Shown here: positions 33,557-41,641 of the stretch, piece by piece
Numbering within the stretch: position 1 is the stretch's first letter
How the letters are laid out: the number at the start of each line of letters is the position of its first letter
Assembly (NCBI RefSeq): GCF_003027925.1
Contig: NZ_PYPS01000003.1
Location: 186,001 to 250,000 of the forward strand
Direction of reading: 5' to 3'
Origin: Micromonospora sp. RP3T
Lineage (GTDB): Bacteria > Actinomycetota > Actinomycetes > Mycobacteriales > Micromonosporaceae
Length of the DNA stretch: 64,000 bases
Position numbers and translations under genes: made by a program
Notes under the pieces: generated by a model
What the model saw: only the letters and a program-made list of their open reading frames with translations
Databases searched by the model: none
Told to the model about the DNA's origin: nothing

Positions 33557-34507
33557 ATGAGGCTGCCGCTCCAGGGTGGGCTGCCGCCGGCGGAGACGCC
33601 GTCCGGCGTGTTCGTCGAGATCGCCTGCGACGAGTCGGGGTTCTCCGGCACCAACCTGCTCGACCCCGCCACGCCGGTGATCGCCCACGCGAGCGTCGAC
33701 CTGAGCGTGCCGGAGGCGACCGCGCTGGTCACGGCGCTGCGCTCCGATTTCCGGTTCGCGCCGCACGAGTTCAAGTCCCGGCAGTTCCTGCGCCGACCCG
33801 AGGCGGCCGAGGCGTTGGCGTGGTTCCTGGCGGCACTGCGCGGGCGGGCGCACGTCCACCTGCTCGACAAGCAAGGCTTCCTGGTCACCCGCGTCGTCGA
33901 CCTGTTGCTGAGCGAGCCGTCCTACCTGGCCGGCACCCGGCTGGCCGGAGAGCACCGGGCGGACGCACTCGCGCTGCACCGGACCGGGCGTGCGGTCGGC
34001 CCCGAGTGGGACGCCTTCCTGGCGGCGTTCGTCGACATGCTGCGGACCAAGCGGCGGGACCGGGCGGGCGACGGCAGCGTGGACCGCTTCTTCGCGGCCC
34101 GGGAAGCGCTGCTGCGGCACGCGCCGACCGACGCCGTGCTCACCGCGCTGGACCGGGCCCGGGTGGCCGCCGTCCAGGCCCGGCTCTACGCCGAGGACCG
34201 GTCGATCCCGCCGCCGTTGGAGCCGTTGCTGCCGGCGTTGGCCGAGACCGTGTCGTTCTGGAGCGCGGGGCGGCGGCGGGTGCTGGTGACCCACGACGAG
34301 CAGAGCGCGCTCACCGCCGACCGGCTGCGTCGCCTCCAGCACGCGTTGGCCGAGCGCGCCGGGCTGCCGGCGGGGGAGTCGCCGCTGGCCGGCCTGGTGA
34401 TGACCGACTCCCGGGACGATCCGCGCGTGCAGGTCGCGGACCTGCTTGCCGGCGTGGCGCGGCGGATGCCCCGCGCGGTCGACGACGTCGCCTTGCTGAC
34501 CCCGTAA
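33557..34507 (+). CDS. DUF3800-family protein, putative RNase H-fold nuclease
   Basis: This 316-residue soluble protein matches the DUF3800 layout. It has ACDESGFSG near residue 25, HEFKSRQFL near residue 73, THDEQSA near residue 245 and DPRVQVADLLAGVARR near residue 292. The Asp/Glu residues of these four motifs are placed as in an RNase H-like metal site. DUF3800 genes are frequent in defence regions, but biochemical function is largely undetermined. ATG 33557 follows GGGGGA. It sits 79 bp behind the NACHT gene on the same strand and is its best effector candidate. The two genes even share the opening codons for MRLPL. Confidence 0.72.
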   Translation: MRLPLQGGLPPAETPSGVFVEIACDESGFSGTNLLDPATPVIAHASVDLSVPEATALVTALRSDFRFAPHEFKSRQFLRRPEAAEALAWFLAALRGRAHVHLLDKQGFLVTRVVDLLLSEPSYLAGTRLAGEHRADALALHRTGRAVGPEWDAFLAAFVDMLRTKRRDRAGDGSVDRFFAAREALLRHAPTDAVLTALDRARVAAVQARLYAEDRSIPPPLEPLLPALAETVSFWSAGRRRVLVTHDEQSALTADRLRRLQHALAERAGLPAGESPLAGLVMTDSRDDPRVQVADLLAGVARRMPRAVDDVALLTP

Positions 34508-34514
34508 GCACCAC

Positions 34515-34530
34515 TGGGTACGCGTACTCA
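34515..34530. promoter_or_regulatory. Near-perfect palindrome TGGGTACGCGTACTCA
   Basis: A 16-bp inverted repeat (14 of 16 positions symmetric, with a perfect GTACGCGTAC core) lies 60 bp before the PaaK-like gene and just after the DUF3800 stop. It is a candidate operator for the four-gene cassette downstream. Confidence 0.4.
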
Positions 34531-34576
34531 GCGCGATTCCCGTGCCGTGGCTCAGGTGTCGGCGCGTCGGCGTCGG

Positions 34577-34582
34577 CAGGAT
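34577..34582 (+). promoter_or_regulatory. Putative -10 element CAGGAT of a leaderless transcript
   Basis: CAGGAT ends 7 nt before ATG 34590, and no Shine-Dalgarno site lies closer than AGGA within the hexamer itself. The palindrome at 34515 would overlap the RNA polymerase site. Confidence 0.3.
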
Positions 34583-34589
34583 CCTTGTC

Positions 34590-36155
34590 ATGGCCGAGAC
34601 ACTGCACCGACCCGCCGCCCTGCGTACCGTCGACATGCCGTTGCCCGGCGAGGTCGCGCTGTCGGCCACCGGCCGCGCGGTGGCCACACTGGTCCGGCTG
34701 GTCGGCCGCCACCCGGCCGGGTGGCGGTGGCTGGCCCGGCGGCACCACCCGGCGCTCGACCGGCTGGCCGAGGCGAACGCGCGGGCGGCGTGCGTGCGGG
34801 CGGCCCGGCGGGTGCCGGCCTACCGCGAGTTCCTGCGGGCCCGCCCGGCGGGCGTCCGCCGCCGGCTGCGGGACTTCCCGGAGACCGACAAGCTCGGGTA
34901 CGTGGTGGGCCACGACGCCGCCGCCCGGTGCCGGCGGGGGCGCCTGCCGGAGCGGGGCGTGGTGGTCGACGAGTCGGCCGGGTCGTCGGGGCGGCCGTTC
35001 AACTGGCCGCGCGGCGAGCGGGAGCTGCGGGCGGTGCACCGGGACATCGCCGGCTACACCGGGCTGGTGTTCCCGATGCGCCGGCCGTTCGTGATCAACG
35101 CGTACTCGATGGGGGCCTGGGCGACCGGCACCACGACCGGCGCGGCGATGGCCCGGATCGCGGTGGTGAAGAACACCGGACCGGACCTCGGCAAGATCAT
35201 CGACACGTTGCGCGAGTTCGGCCCGGGGCACGACTACCTGGTCACCGCGTACCCGCCGTTCCTCAAGCACCTGCGCGACCGGCTGGACGCCGAGGACTTC
35301 CCCTGGTCGCGGTACCGGATCTTCGGTAGCTGCGGCGGGGAGGGGATGACCGAGGCGCTGCGGGACTACCTGGAGCAGCGGTTCGTGCGGGTGCGCTCGG
35401 CGTACGGGGCGTCGGACCTGACCATCGGCATCGGCGCGGAGACCCGGTTCACGGTGTGGCTGCGGCGTCGGCTGCGGACCGACCCGGGGCTGCGCGCGGA
35501 CCTGCTCGGCGCCGGCGAGCAGCGGCTGCCGATGGTGTTCCAGTACAACCCGTTCGCGACCTGGCTGGAGACCAACGAGCGGCGGGAGCTGGTCTGCACG
35601 GTGGCCGGGCCGGACGTGCTCCAGCCCCGGCTGCGCTACAACGTCGGCGACGAGGCGCTGCTGGTGCCGTACCGGCGGATCGCCGAACTGGCCGCGGCCG
35701 ACCCGGTGCGCGCGGCCGAGTTCCGCGCCGCGACTGCCGAGGAACGGATGACGCTGCCGTTGCTGCTGCTGTTCGGCCGGCGCGACTCCACGATCTCCTA
35801 CCTGGGCGCGAACCTCTACCCGCAGGACGTCGAGTACGGCCTCTACACCGGCAACCCGCACGCCGGCGCGATCAGCCGGTTCTGCCTGGCGCTGGTCGAG
35901 GACGCGACGCTGGAGACCCGGCCGGTGATCCACGTCGAGCTGCGCGGCCCGCTGGCCGCCGCCGACCGCGCGGCGCTCGCCACCGCCTGCCGCGAGGGGG
36001 TACGCCGGCACCTCACCTCGGTGTCGCGCGACTTCGCGCAGTCCCTGCTGGAGGACCCCTCCGCCGGTGACCTGCGGGTCGAGCTGCACGAACCGGGAAC
36101 CGGCCCGTTCGCCGGCCCGCAGAAGATCAAGAACGCCTACCTGGTGGTGAGCTGA
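34590..36155 (+). CDS. PaaK-like adenylate-forming enzyme
   Basis: This 521-residue member of the ANL superfamily is closest in look to phenylacetate-CoA ligase / coenzyme F390 synthetase-like proteins. The phosphate-binding loop appears as VVDESAGSSGRPFNWPRGER near residue 130. The adenine-binding region is FGSCGGEGMTEALRDYLEQR with VRSAYGASDLTIGIG. The hinge and C-terminal domain include PRLRYNVGDEALLV and PVIHVELRGPL, ending QKIKNAYLV with a terminal Lys-rich strand. It would activate an unknown carboxylic acid. It is followed within 2 nt by a small protein, a GNAT and a nitroreductase, an arrangement suggesting a small biosynthetic pathway. Confidence 0.75.
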   Translation: MAETLHRPAALRTVDMPLPGEVALSATGRAVATLVRLVGRHPAGWRWLARRHHPALDRLAEANARAACVRAARRVPAYREFLRARPAGVRRRLRDFPETDKLGYVVGHDAAARCRRGRLPERGVVVDESAGSSGRPFNWPRGERELRAVHRDIAGYTGLVFPMRRPFVINAYSMGAWATGTTTGAAMARIAVVKNTGPDLGKIIDTLREFGPGHDYLVTAYPPFLKHLRDRLDAEDFPWSRYRIFGSCGGEGMTEALRDYLEQRFVRVRSAYGASDLTIGIGAETRFTVWLRRRLRTDPGLRADLLGAGEQRLPMVFQYNPFATWLETNERRELVCTVAGPDVLQPRLRYNVGDEALLVPYRRIAELAAADPVRAAEFRAATAEERMTLPLLLLFGRRDSTISYLGANLYPQDVEYGLYTGNPHAGAISRFCLALVEDATLETRPVIHVELRGPLAAADRAALATACREGVRRHLTSVSRDFAQSLLEDPSAGDLRVELHEPGTGPFAGPQKIKNAYLVVS

Positions 36156-36157
36156 CC

Positions 36158-36598
36158 ATGCGTACCCGAGACTTCTCCCGCGCCCCGGCGCAGGCCCGCG
36201 CCGGCGCGATGTTCATCGGCGGCACCCGCTACGCGAGCCCGCTGGTGCTGCTGCGGCTGGCCCCCGACTGGTTCCGGATGGTGCGCGACATGCGCCGGAT
36301 GTCGGGCTACTGCTGGCACACCGTCTACTGGCAGTTCCCGCTCACGTTGGGCACGATCGCGTTCTTCACCGACCGGGACGCGATGCTGCGCTTCGCGCGG
36401 ACCCGGCACCACCGCAAACTGATGGCCTGGCTGACCGACGGTGGGCGCAACGCGACCGCCGGGTTCATCCGGCTCTACACGGCCTCGCCGGACGGCTACT
36501 CCAACGGCGCGTGGCGGGCCGAGGACGGCGCGATGGGCCACATCGACACGTTCACCCCGCTGGGCGCGGAGACCACCGGACCGGCGGTACGCCGGTGA
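36158..36598 (+). CDS. Small DUF4188/monooxygenase-like protein
   Basis: This 146-residue single-domain protein has a pattern of helices and strands (DWFRMVRDMRRMSGYCWHTV, TLGTIAFFTDRDAMLRFAR, HHRKLMAWLTDGG). It resembles the dimeric alpha/beta-barrel of DUF4188 / antibiotic-biosynthesis monooxygenase-type proteins. Conserved Trp and His residues in WHTVYWQF and RTRHHRKL could line a pocket. The assignment is tentative. It starts 2 nt after the PaaK-like gene and overlaps the next gene by 4 nt, so it is part of one translational unit. Confidence 0.5.
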   Translation: MRTRDFSRAPAQARAGAMFIGGTRYASPLVLLRLAPDWFRMVRDMRRMSGYCWHTVYWQFPLTLGTIAFFTDRDAMLRFARTRHHRKLMAWLTDGGRNATAGFIRLYTASPDGYSNGAWRAEDGAMGHIDTFTPLGAETTGPAVRR

Positions 36599-37677
36599 GC
36601 GGCCACCGGTTCGAGCGGGTCACCGGCCGGCGCGGCCTGGCCGAGTTCCTCGCGCTCACCGACCGGCTGTACGCGGACGAGCCACGGTACGTGCCGACGC
36701 CCCGGCAGCAGATCCGCCGCTGGTGGGCCGACGGCGTGCCGCTGTACGTGCTGCGTGACGCCGACGGCGCGGTGGTCGGGCGGACCACGCTGCACACCGA
36801 CGCGGACCTGGACGCGAAGCTGGGCCGGCGGTGCCAGTTGTTCGGGCTCACCGAGTTCACCGCGCCGGCCGCCGGGCCGCTGTTCGACGCCGTCACCGCG
36901 CACGCCGGCGCCGACCGGGACCTGCTGTTCGGCCCGGTGGCGCTGCTGCCCAACCAGGCCGGCGGGGTGATCACGTCCGGGTTCGACGACCGGGGCTTCA
37001 CCGACAGCGCCTGGAACCCGCCGCGCTACCCGGCCGCCTACGAGGCGTACGGCTTCGCCCGCCGGTTCGTCTCCGACACCTGGATCTGCCCGGTGCCGGC
37101 CCCGGTCGAGCCGCCGCCGGCGTTGGGCGGGCAGCCGGACGGCGCGCGGCTGGAGCTGCACCGGGGCGACGCGCGGCGCCTCGACGAGCAGCTCGACCTG
37201 CTGCGCGGCATGCTGAACGACTCGTTCGCCCAGCTCGGCTACTACACCCCGATCTCCGCCGCGCAGTTGCGCCGGCAGACTGACGGGCTGGCGTACCTGC
37301 TGGACTCCGCGCTGCTGCTGTACCTGACCCGGGACGGGCAGCCGGTGGCGTTCGTGCTCTGCGTACCGGACATCAGCGCGTTCCTGGTCGCGGCGCGCGG
37401 CGACCTGGGCCCGGTCAACCAGCTCCGGCTGCTGGCCACCCGCCGCCGGTACCGCCGCGAGGCGGTGCTGATCGTCAAGGGCGTGCTGCCGGAGTTCCAG
37501 GGGCGCGGCTACCAGCGGCTGCTCTCCGCGCACCTGCACCACAACCTGCACGCCGGCGGCTACACCACGCTGCGCAGCACCTACGTCGGGCGGGACAACC
37601 CGGCCTCGGCGGCGCAGTACCGCCGGCTCGGCGGCCGTCCGCTGCACGGTTACACGTTCTACGCGAAGGAGCGATGA
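36595..37677 (+). CDS. GNAT-fold acetyltransferase-like protein
   Basis: In this 360-residue protein the N-terminal half resembles a first, degenerate GNAT-like fold (VPTPRQQIRRWWADGVPLYV). The C-terminal half carries the acyl-CoA-binding stretch VKGVLPEFQGRGYQRLLSAH near residue 300 and RDNPASAAQYRRLGG. The motif Q-G-R-G-Y fits motif A of GNAT enzymes. The acyl donor and acceptor are unknown. The GTG start overlaps the preceding stop, and only 1 nt separates it from the nitroreductase. Confidence 0.75.
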   Translation: MSGHRFERVTGRRGLAEFLALTDRLYADEPRYVPTPRQQIRRWWADGVPLYVLRDADGAVVGRTTLHTDADLDAKLGRRCQLFGLTEFTAPAAGPLFDAVTAHAGADRDLLFGPVALLPNQAGGVITSGFDDRGFTDSAWNPPRYPAAYEAYGFARRFVSDTWICPVPAPVEPPPALGGQPDGARLELHRGDARRLDEQLDLLRGMLNDSFAQLGYYTPISAAQLRRQTDGLAYLLDSALLLYLTRDGQPVAFVLCVPDISAFLVAARGDLGPVNQLRLLATRRRYRREAVLIVKGVLPEFQGRGYQRLLSAHLHHNLHAGGYTTLRSTYVGRDNPASAAQYRRLGGRPLHGYTFYAKER

Positions 37678-37678
37678 C

Positions 37679-38704
37679 ATGGACCTCGCCGCGTTCCGCG
37701 CGTTGGAGCCGCTGTGCTGGCGCGCGCCGAGCGCACACAACACCCAGCCGTGGCGGCTGCGCTACGAGCGCTGGGCGATCACCGTCGGCTGGGACCCGGC
37801 CGACACGTTGCCGGCCGGCGACCCGAGCGGGCGGGACCTGCGGCTGTCGCTCGGCGCGTTCGTGGAGACCTGCCTGATCGTCGCCGCCGACGCGGGGCTG
37901 CGACTGGACTGGGTCGCCGACCACGACGAGCACGACCGCCGGGTGGGTCGGCTGCGTCCGGCGCGGCAACCGTACCGCACGCCGTTCCGCACCTCGGAGG
38001 TCTGGGACCGGCGTACCGACCGGGGCCGGTTCACCGGCGGCCCGGACGCCGACGTGCTCGCGGCCGCCGACGCCGTGGCCCGGCGGGCCGGCGGCGGGGT
38101 CCGCCTCGTGCCCGGGGCCGGGCGGCTCGGCGCGTTGCTGCGCGCCGCCGACCGGCAGGTCTACGCGGACCCGGCGGTGGTGGCCGAGCTGCGTCGGTGG
38201 CTGCGGCTGGACCCGGCGCGGCCGGACTACCGGGCCGACGGGCTCAGCGATCGTTGCCTCGGGTTGTCCCGGCCGGCCGCCACCGGGCTGCGGGCGGCGC
38301 TGGCCGCGTATCCGGTGCTGCGCCCGCTGGGGTTGGCCCGGCTGCTCGCCGCCGGCGACGATCCGCTCGCGCGCGGCGGCGCGGTGCTGGCGCTGGTGGC
38401 CCCGCCCGACCTGGACGCGGCCGGCCAGGTCGAGTTCGGCCGGGTGCTGATGCGGGTGTGGCTGACGCTGCACGCCGCCGGCCTGGCGGCGCACCCGTTG
38501 AGCCAGCTCGTCGACGTCGCCGCCACCCGTGACGCGCTCGGCGCGCTGCTGGACGTGGCGCCGCAGCGGGTCGTGCACGTGACCCGGGTGGGGCGGCCGG
38601 TCGCTGCGGCGCCCCGCTCGGCCCGCCGGATCGGCCACGGGGGAGCGGACGCCCGGGTCGCGGCGGGCCGGGCGGATCGGGAGGCGGCCCTCGCGGCCTG
38701 GTGA
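37679..38704 (+). CDS. Acg-like nitroreductase family protein
   Basis: This 341-residue FMN-dependent oxidoreductase-like protein opens with CWRAPSAHNTQPWRLRYERW, the typical flavin-phosphate-binding start of the Acg branch. The second conserved region LTLHAAGLAAHPLSQLVDVA lies near residue 265. A similar gene lies at the right edge of the window. Here it closes a four-gene translationally linked set and may reduce or aromatise the product of the pathway. The C-terminal 30 residues are Arg- and Ala-rich and probably disordered. Confidence 0.75.
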   Translation: MDLAAFRALEPLCWRAPSAHNTQPWRLRYERWAITVGWDPADTLPAGDPSGRDLRLSLGAFVETCLIVAADAGLRLDWVADHDEHDRRVGRLRPARQPYRTPFRTSEVWDRRTDRGRFTGGPDADVLAAADAVARRAGGGVRLVPGAGRLGALLRAADRQVYADPAVVAELRRWLRLDPARPDYRADGLSDRCLGLSRPAATGLRAALAAYPVLRPLGLARLLAAGDDPLARGGAVLALVAPPDLDAAGQVEFGRVLMRVWLTLHAAGLAAHPLSQLVDVAATRDALGALLDVAPQRVVHVTRVGRPVAAAPRSARRIGHGGADARVAAGRADREAALAAW

Positions 38705-38708
38705 CGGC

Positions 38709-39746
38709 TCAGCGGCGCGGCGGCGCGGTGCTGCCGCGCACCACGAGCGCCGTGCCGAGTTCGTAGCGTTCCTGGGTCGGCGTGCGGCCGTCGGCCAGGG
38801 TCAGGGCGAGGCGCGCGGCGGTGGCGCCGATCTCGCCGAACGGCTGCCGCACCGTGGTCAGTGGCGGCGCCAGCCAGGCCGCCTGGTCGACGTCGTCGAA
38901 CCCGACGACGCTCAGATCGTCGGGTATCCGCAGGCCCGCCTCCCACGCCGCCGCGTAGACCCCCATCGCCTGGAGGTCGTTGCCGCAGACGACGGCGGTC
39001 GGCGGATCGGGTCGGGCGAGCAACTGGGCGGCGAGGTCGCGGCTGTCGTCCACGGTGAACACGCCCCGTCGTTCGAGGCTCTGGTCGAACGGGACGCCGG
39101 TGGAGTCCAGCGCGGCGTGGAAGCCGTCCAGGCGGGCCCGTGAGGACAGGTCCTTGACCGGCCCGGTGAGCACCCCGATCCGTCGGTGGCCCAGGTCGAG
39201 CAGGTGCCGGGTGGCGGTGAGCGCGCCGCTCCAGTTGTTGGACCCGACGACGGGGGTGGGGAACAGGTCGCCGATCGGGTCGACGGCGACGAGCGGTATC
39301 CCCTCGGCCGCGAACCGCTCCCCGTCCTCGGCGGTGACCAGTGAGGACACGGTGATCACGGCGGCCGGTTGCCGCAGCAGCAGGGGCTCCACCCAGGGCT
39401 GCCCGGCCAGCACGTGACGGTGCACGTCGGTGAAGCCGACGGTGTGGTCGCTGGCGTGCGCGACCTTCTGCACGCCGCGCAGGATCTCCATGGCGATCGA
39501 CGGCAGCATCCGGTGGAAGACCACCTCGATGCAGAGGGCCGCGCCGCCGGCCTGCCGCCGTCGGTAGCCGTGGTCGCGGAGCAGCGCCTCCACCCGCTGC
39601 CGGGTCTGGTCGCCCACCCCGGGTCGGCCGTTGAGCACCTTCGAGACGGTGGGCGGGGACACCCCGGCCAGCTCGGCGATCGTGGCGATGGGCAGGTCAC
39701 CGCGCCGGGGCTTGCGGAAGTGCGGCCGCGGTCCTTCTTCGATCAC
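38709..39746 (-). CDS. LacI family transcriptional regulator
   Basis: This 345-residue repressor has a helix-turn-helix near residues 20-45 (IATIAELAGVSPPTVSKVLN) and a hinge helix region (GVGDQTRQRVEALLRDHGYR). A periplasmic-binding-protein-like sugar domain follows, with VVGSNNWSGALTATRHLLDL and PDDLSVVGFDDVDQAAWLAP. It is divergent from four secreted glycan-degrading genes and likely represses them until a pentose or fucose-containing sugar binds. LacI-type palindromes lie on both sides of the shared region. It is convergent with the nitroreductase gene (4 bp apart). Confidence 0.9.
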   Translation of the reverse strand: MIEEGPRPHFRKPRRGDLPIATIAELAGVSPPTVSKVLNGRPGVGDQTRQRVEALLRDHGYRRRQAGGAALCIEVVFHRMLPSIAMEILRGVQKVAHASDHTVGFTDVHRHVLAGQPWVEPLLLRQPAAVITVSSLVTAEDGERFAAEGIPLVAVDPIGDLFPTPVVGSNNWSGALTATRHLLDLGHRRIGVLTGPVKDLSSRARLDGFHAALDSTGVPFDQSLERRGVFTVDDSRDLAAQLLARPDPPTAVVCGNDLQAMGVYAAAWEAGLRIPDDLSVVGFDDVDQAAWLAPPLTTVRQPFGEIGATAARLALTLADGRTPTQERYELGTALVVRGSTAPPRR

Positions 39747-39831
39747 GAGCGAAGTCTATGGCCGCGTGCCGTCGTGGAGTCTCGGTCGACCCGGGCCGAC
39801 CCGCGGGCCGCACCCGCCGGTCGGCCGGTGA

Positions 39832-39863
39832 GGCGCGAAAGGTTAGCGGTAACATTTCGCGCC
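39832..39863. promoter_or_regulatory. LacI-type operator nested in a longer palindrome (near the repressor gene)
   Basis: Perfect outer arms GGCGCGAAA / TTTCGCGCC flank an inner GGTTAGCGGTAACA. The inner part is close to the actinobacterial LacI-family operator form GTTAGCGCTAAC. It lies about 90 bp upstream of the repressor start and is probably autoregulatory. Confidence 0.6.
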
Positions 39864-39964
39864 CGGGAAGCGGCGGCGCGTCGGCGGGACGCGGATCTGC
39901 GCAGGTGGGAGCCGTCGGGGACGGGTCCGGCCGGGCTGGTTGCCGACAGGCGGCCGGACGGAAC

Positions 39965-39974
39965 TTTCGCGAAA
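39965..39974. promoter_or_regulatory. Palindrome TTTCGCGAAA
   Basis: A perfect 10-bp palindrome in the context AACTTTCGCGAAACC, similar to the outer arms of the site at 39832. GAAA/TTTC-type boxes are known from xylan-gene regulators in Streptomyces, so it may be a second class of operator. Confidence 0.4.
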
Positions 39975-40105
39975 CCTGATCGTCACATCTTGACGGCTGC
40001 CACCCCGATCCATGAAAGTCGATATAGGCAGATGTGGCGCGCGACCGGGAGCTCGGGCGCCGGCAGCTGCCGAGGCGGGTGGCGTAGAAGTGCGCGGGCA
40101 GCATT

Positions 40106-40119
40106 TGTTAACGCTAACA
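40106..40119. promoter_or_regulatory. LacI-type operator TGTTAACGCTAACA upstream of the glycosidase operon
   Basis: A 14-bp near-perfect palindrome, one symmetric pair away from TGTTAGCGCTAACA, 120 bp before the first GH43 start. It is placed to repress the operon. Confidence 0.65.
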
Positions 40120-40238
40120 GCGATCCACCGCCGACCTCGAACGCCGGGCGACAGTCGATCCCCCCTGCCCTGACGGCGACCGTCCCGGCCAGACCCGTCG
40201 CACCTTCCCCCCACCATGCGTCAGAAAGGTTCCCCATC

Positions 40239-41624
40239 GTGGCGATCAGCCGAAGAGCACTCATCAAGGCCGTGGCCGCCTCCGGCGCGCTCACCGCGGC
40301 GACCGTGGCCGGACTGCCCGGTGCCGCGTGGGCGGCGAACACCGCGTACGCGATGTCGTACTTCACCGAGACGCCGAACTTCCAGGGCGCCGACTACGGC
40401 CTGCACCTCGCGGTGAGTCGCGACGGTCTCAACTGGACGCCGCTGAACCAGAACAACCCGGTGGTCACCCCGACCCAGGGACAGCTCGGCCTGCGGGACC
40501 CGTTCGTGTTCCGCAAGCAGGACGGCACGTTCGTGGTGCTGGCCACCGATCTCAAGGGCACCAACTTCGGCTTGAACAGCCAGTACCTGCACGTGTGGGA
40601 CTCGACGAACCTGACCAGCTTCACCGGCTACCGCCGGATCCGGATGCACACCCTGGCCAACTCGCACACCTGGGCGCCGACCGCGTTCTGGGACGCCAAC
40701 CGCGGCCAGTACGGCATCGTCTACTCGTGCAACAGCGGCGGCGACGTGCTGATGGTCAACTACACCAGCGACTTCGTCACCGTGGGCCCGCAACAGGTCT
40801 TCTTCAGCCCCGGCTTCGGTGTGCTCGACGGCGACATCGTCGTCGACGGCGGCACCACCTACCTGTACTACAAGAACCTGTCCACCGGCCTGCTGCACGG
40901 CGCCCGGTCCTCGACCGGCGCGCCGAACAGCTTCACCACCTACACCAGCGGCCTGCGGCAGGGCAACGCGATCGAGGCGCCGCTGCTGGTGAAGAACAAC
41001 GACGGCGGCTGGCGGCTGTGGGGCGACTCGTTCAGCCCGGTCAACGCCGACTACTACATCTGGTCCACCTCGACCATCGGCGGCAACTCGTGGACGCCGC
41101 TCAACCAGCGTGACTACACCCCGCCGCTGAACGCCAAGCACGGCTCGATCGTCGGGATCAGCGACGCCGAGTACAACGCGATGGTCACCCGCTGGGGCAC
41201 CCCGAACTGGGTACGCCTCAAGTCGTCGAACCTCCCCGACCAGGTCGTCCGGCACAGCAACGGCGTCGGCCGGATCGACCCGTACCCGTTCGACCCGTAC
41301 CAGGACCAGATGTGGCGGATGGTGGCCGGCCTGGCCGACCCCACGGGTGTCTCGTTCGAGTCGGTGAACCGGCCCGGCAGCTTCCTGCGGCACTACAACT
41401 ACGCCATCCGCCTCGACCCGAACGACGGGACCGCGACGTTCCGCGCGGACGCCACCTTCCAGCGGACCGCCGGGCTGGCGGACAGCACGTGGACGTCGTT
41501 CCGCTCCCACAACTTCCCGGACCGCTACCTGCGGCACGCCGGCCAACTCCTGCGGATCGACCCGCTCAGCTCCGCGTCGAGCGCGAGCGACCGCCAGGAC
41601 GCCACTTTCCGCATCACGCCCTGA
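40239..41624 (+). CDS. Secreted GH43-type arabinofuranosidase/xylosidase with AbfB (CBM42) domain
   Basis: This 461-residue exported enzyme has a Tat-type signal (SRRALIKAVAASGALTAATV to AWA near residue 34). A five-bladed propeller domain follows, with repeated strands such as GLRDPFVFRKQDGTFVVLAT, HTWAPTAFWDANRGQYGIVY and AIEAPLLVKNNDGGWRLWGD; these contain the acidic residues expected of family 43. The C-terminal 145 residues form an AbfB-type domain (VRLKSSNLPDQVVRHSNGVG; SFESVNRPGSFLRHYNYAIR) that binds arabinose side chains. It probably trims arabinoxylan. GTG 40239 has AAAGG 9 nt upstream and is favoured because it starts the signal peptide. Confidence 0.85.
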   Translation: MAISRRALIKAVAASGALTAATVAGLPGAAWAANTAYAMSYFTETPNFQGADYGLHLAVSRDGLNWTPLNQNNPVVTPTQGQLGLRDPFVFRKQDGTFVVLATDLKGTNFGLNSQYLHVWDSTNLTSFTGYRRIRMHTLANSHTWAPTAFWDANRGQYGIVYSCNSGGDVLMVNYTSDFVTVGPQQVFFSPGFGVLDGDIVVDGGTTYLYYKNLSTGLLHGARSSTGAPNSFTTYTSGLRQGNAIEAPLLVKNNDGGWRLWGDSFSPVNADYYIWSTSTIGGNSWTPLNQRDYTPPLNAKHGSIVGISDAEYNAMVTRWGTPNWVRLKSSNLPDQVVRHSNGVGRIDPYPFDPYQDQMWRMVAGLADPTGVSFESVNRPGSFLRHYNYAIRLDPNDGTATFRADATFQRTAGLADSTWTSFRSHNFPDRYLRHAGQLLRIDPLSSASSASDRQDATFRITP

Positions 41625-41641
41625 CCAGGAAGGCACTCCTG

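Larger units (their letters stand above)
39747..40238. other. 492-bp divergent regulatory region between the LacI gene and the glycosidase operon
   Basis: No gene is supported here, although frames stay open by GC bias. It carries three palindromes (39832-39863, 39965-39974, 40106-40119), described separately. The stretch 39955-40120 is poorer in GC than its surroundings, as expected for a promoter region. Confidence 0.6.

Noticed and set aside
33557..34507. The DUF3800 gene as a toxin-antitoxin component
   Set aside because: It has no small partner gene overlapping or adjacent; the large NACHT gene is the only consistent neighbour.
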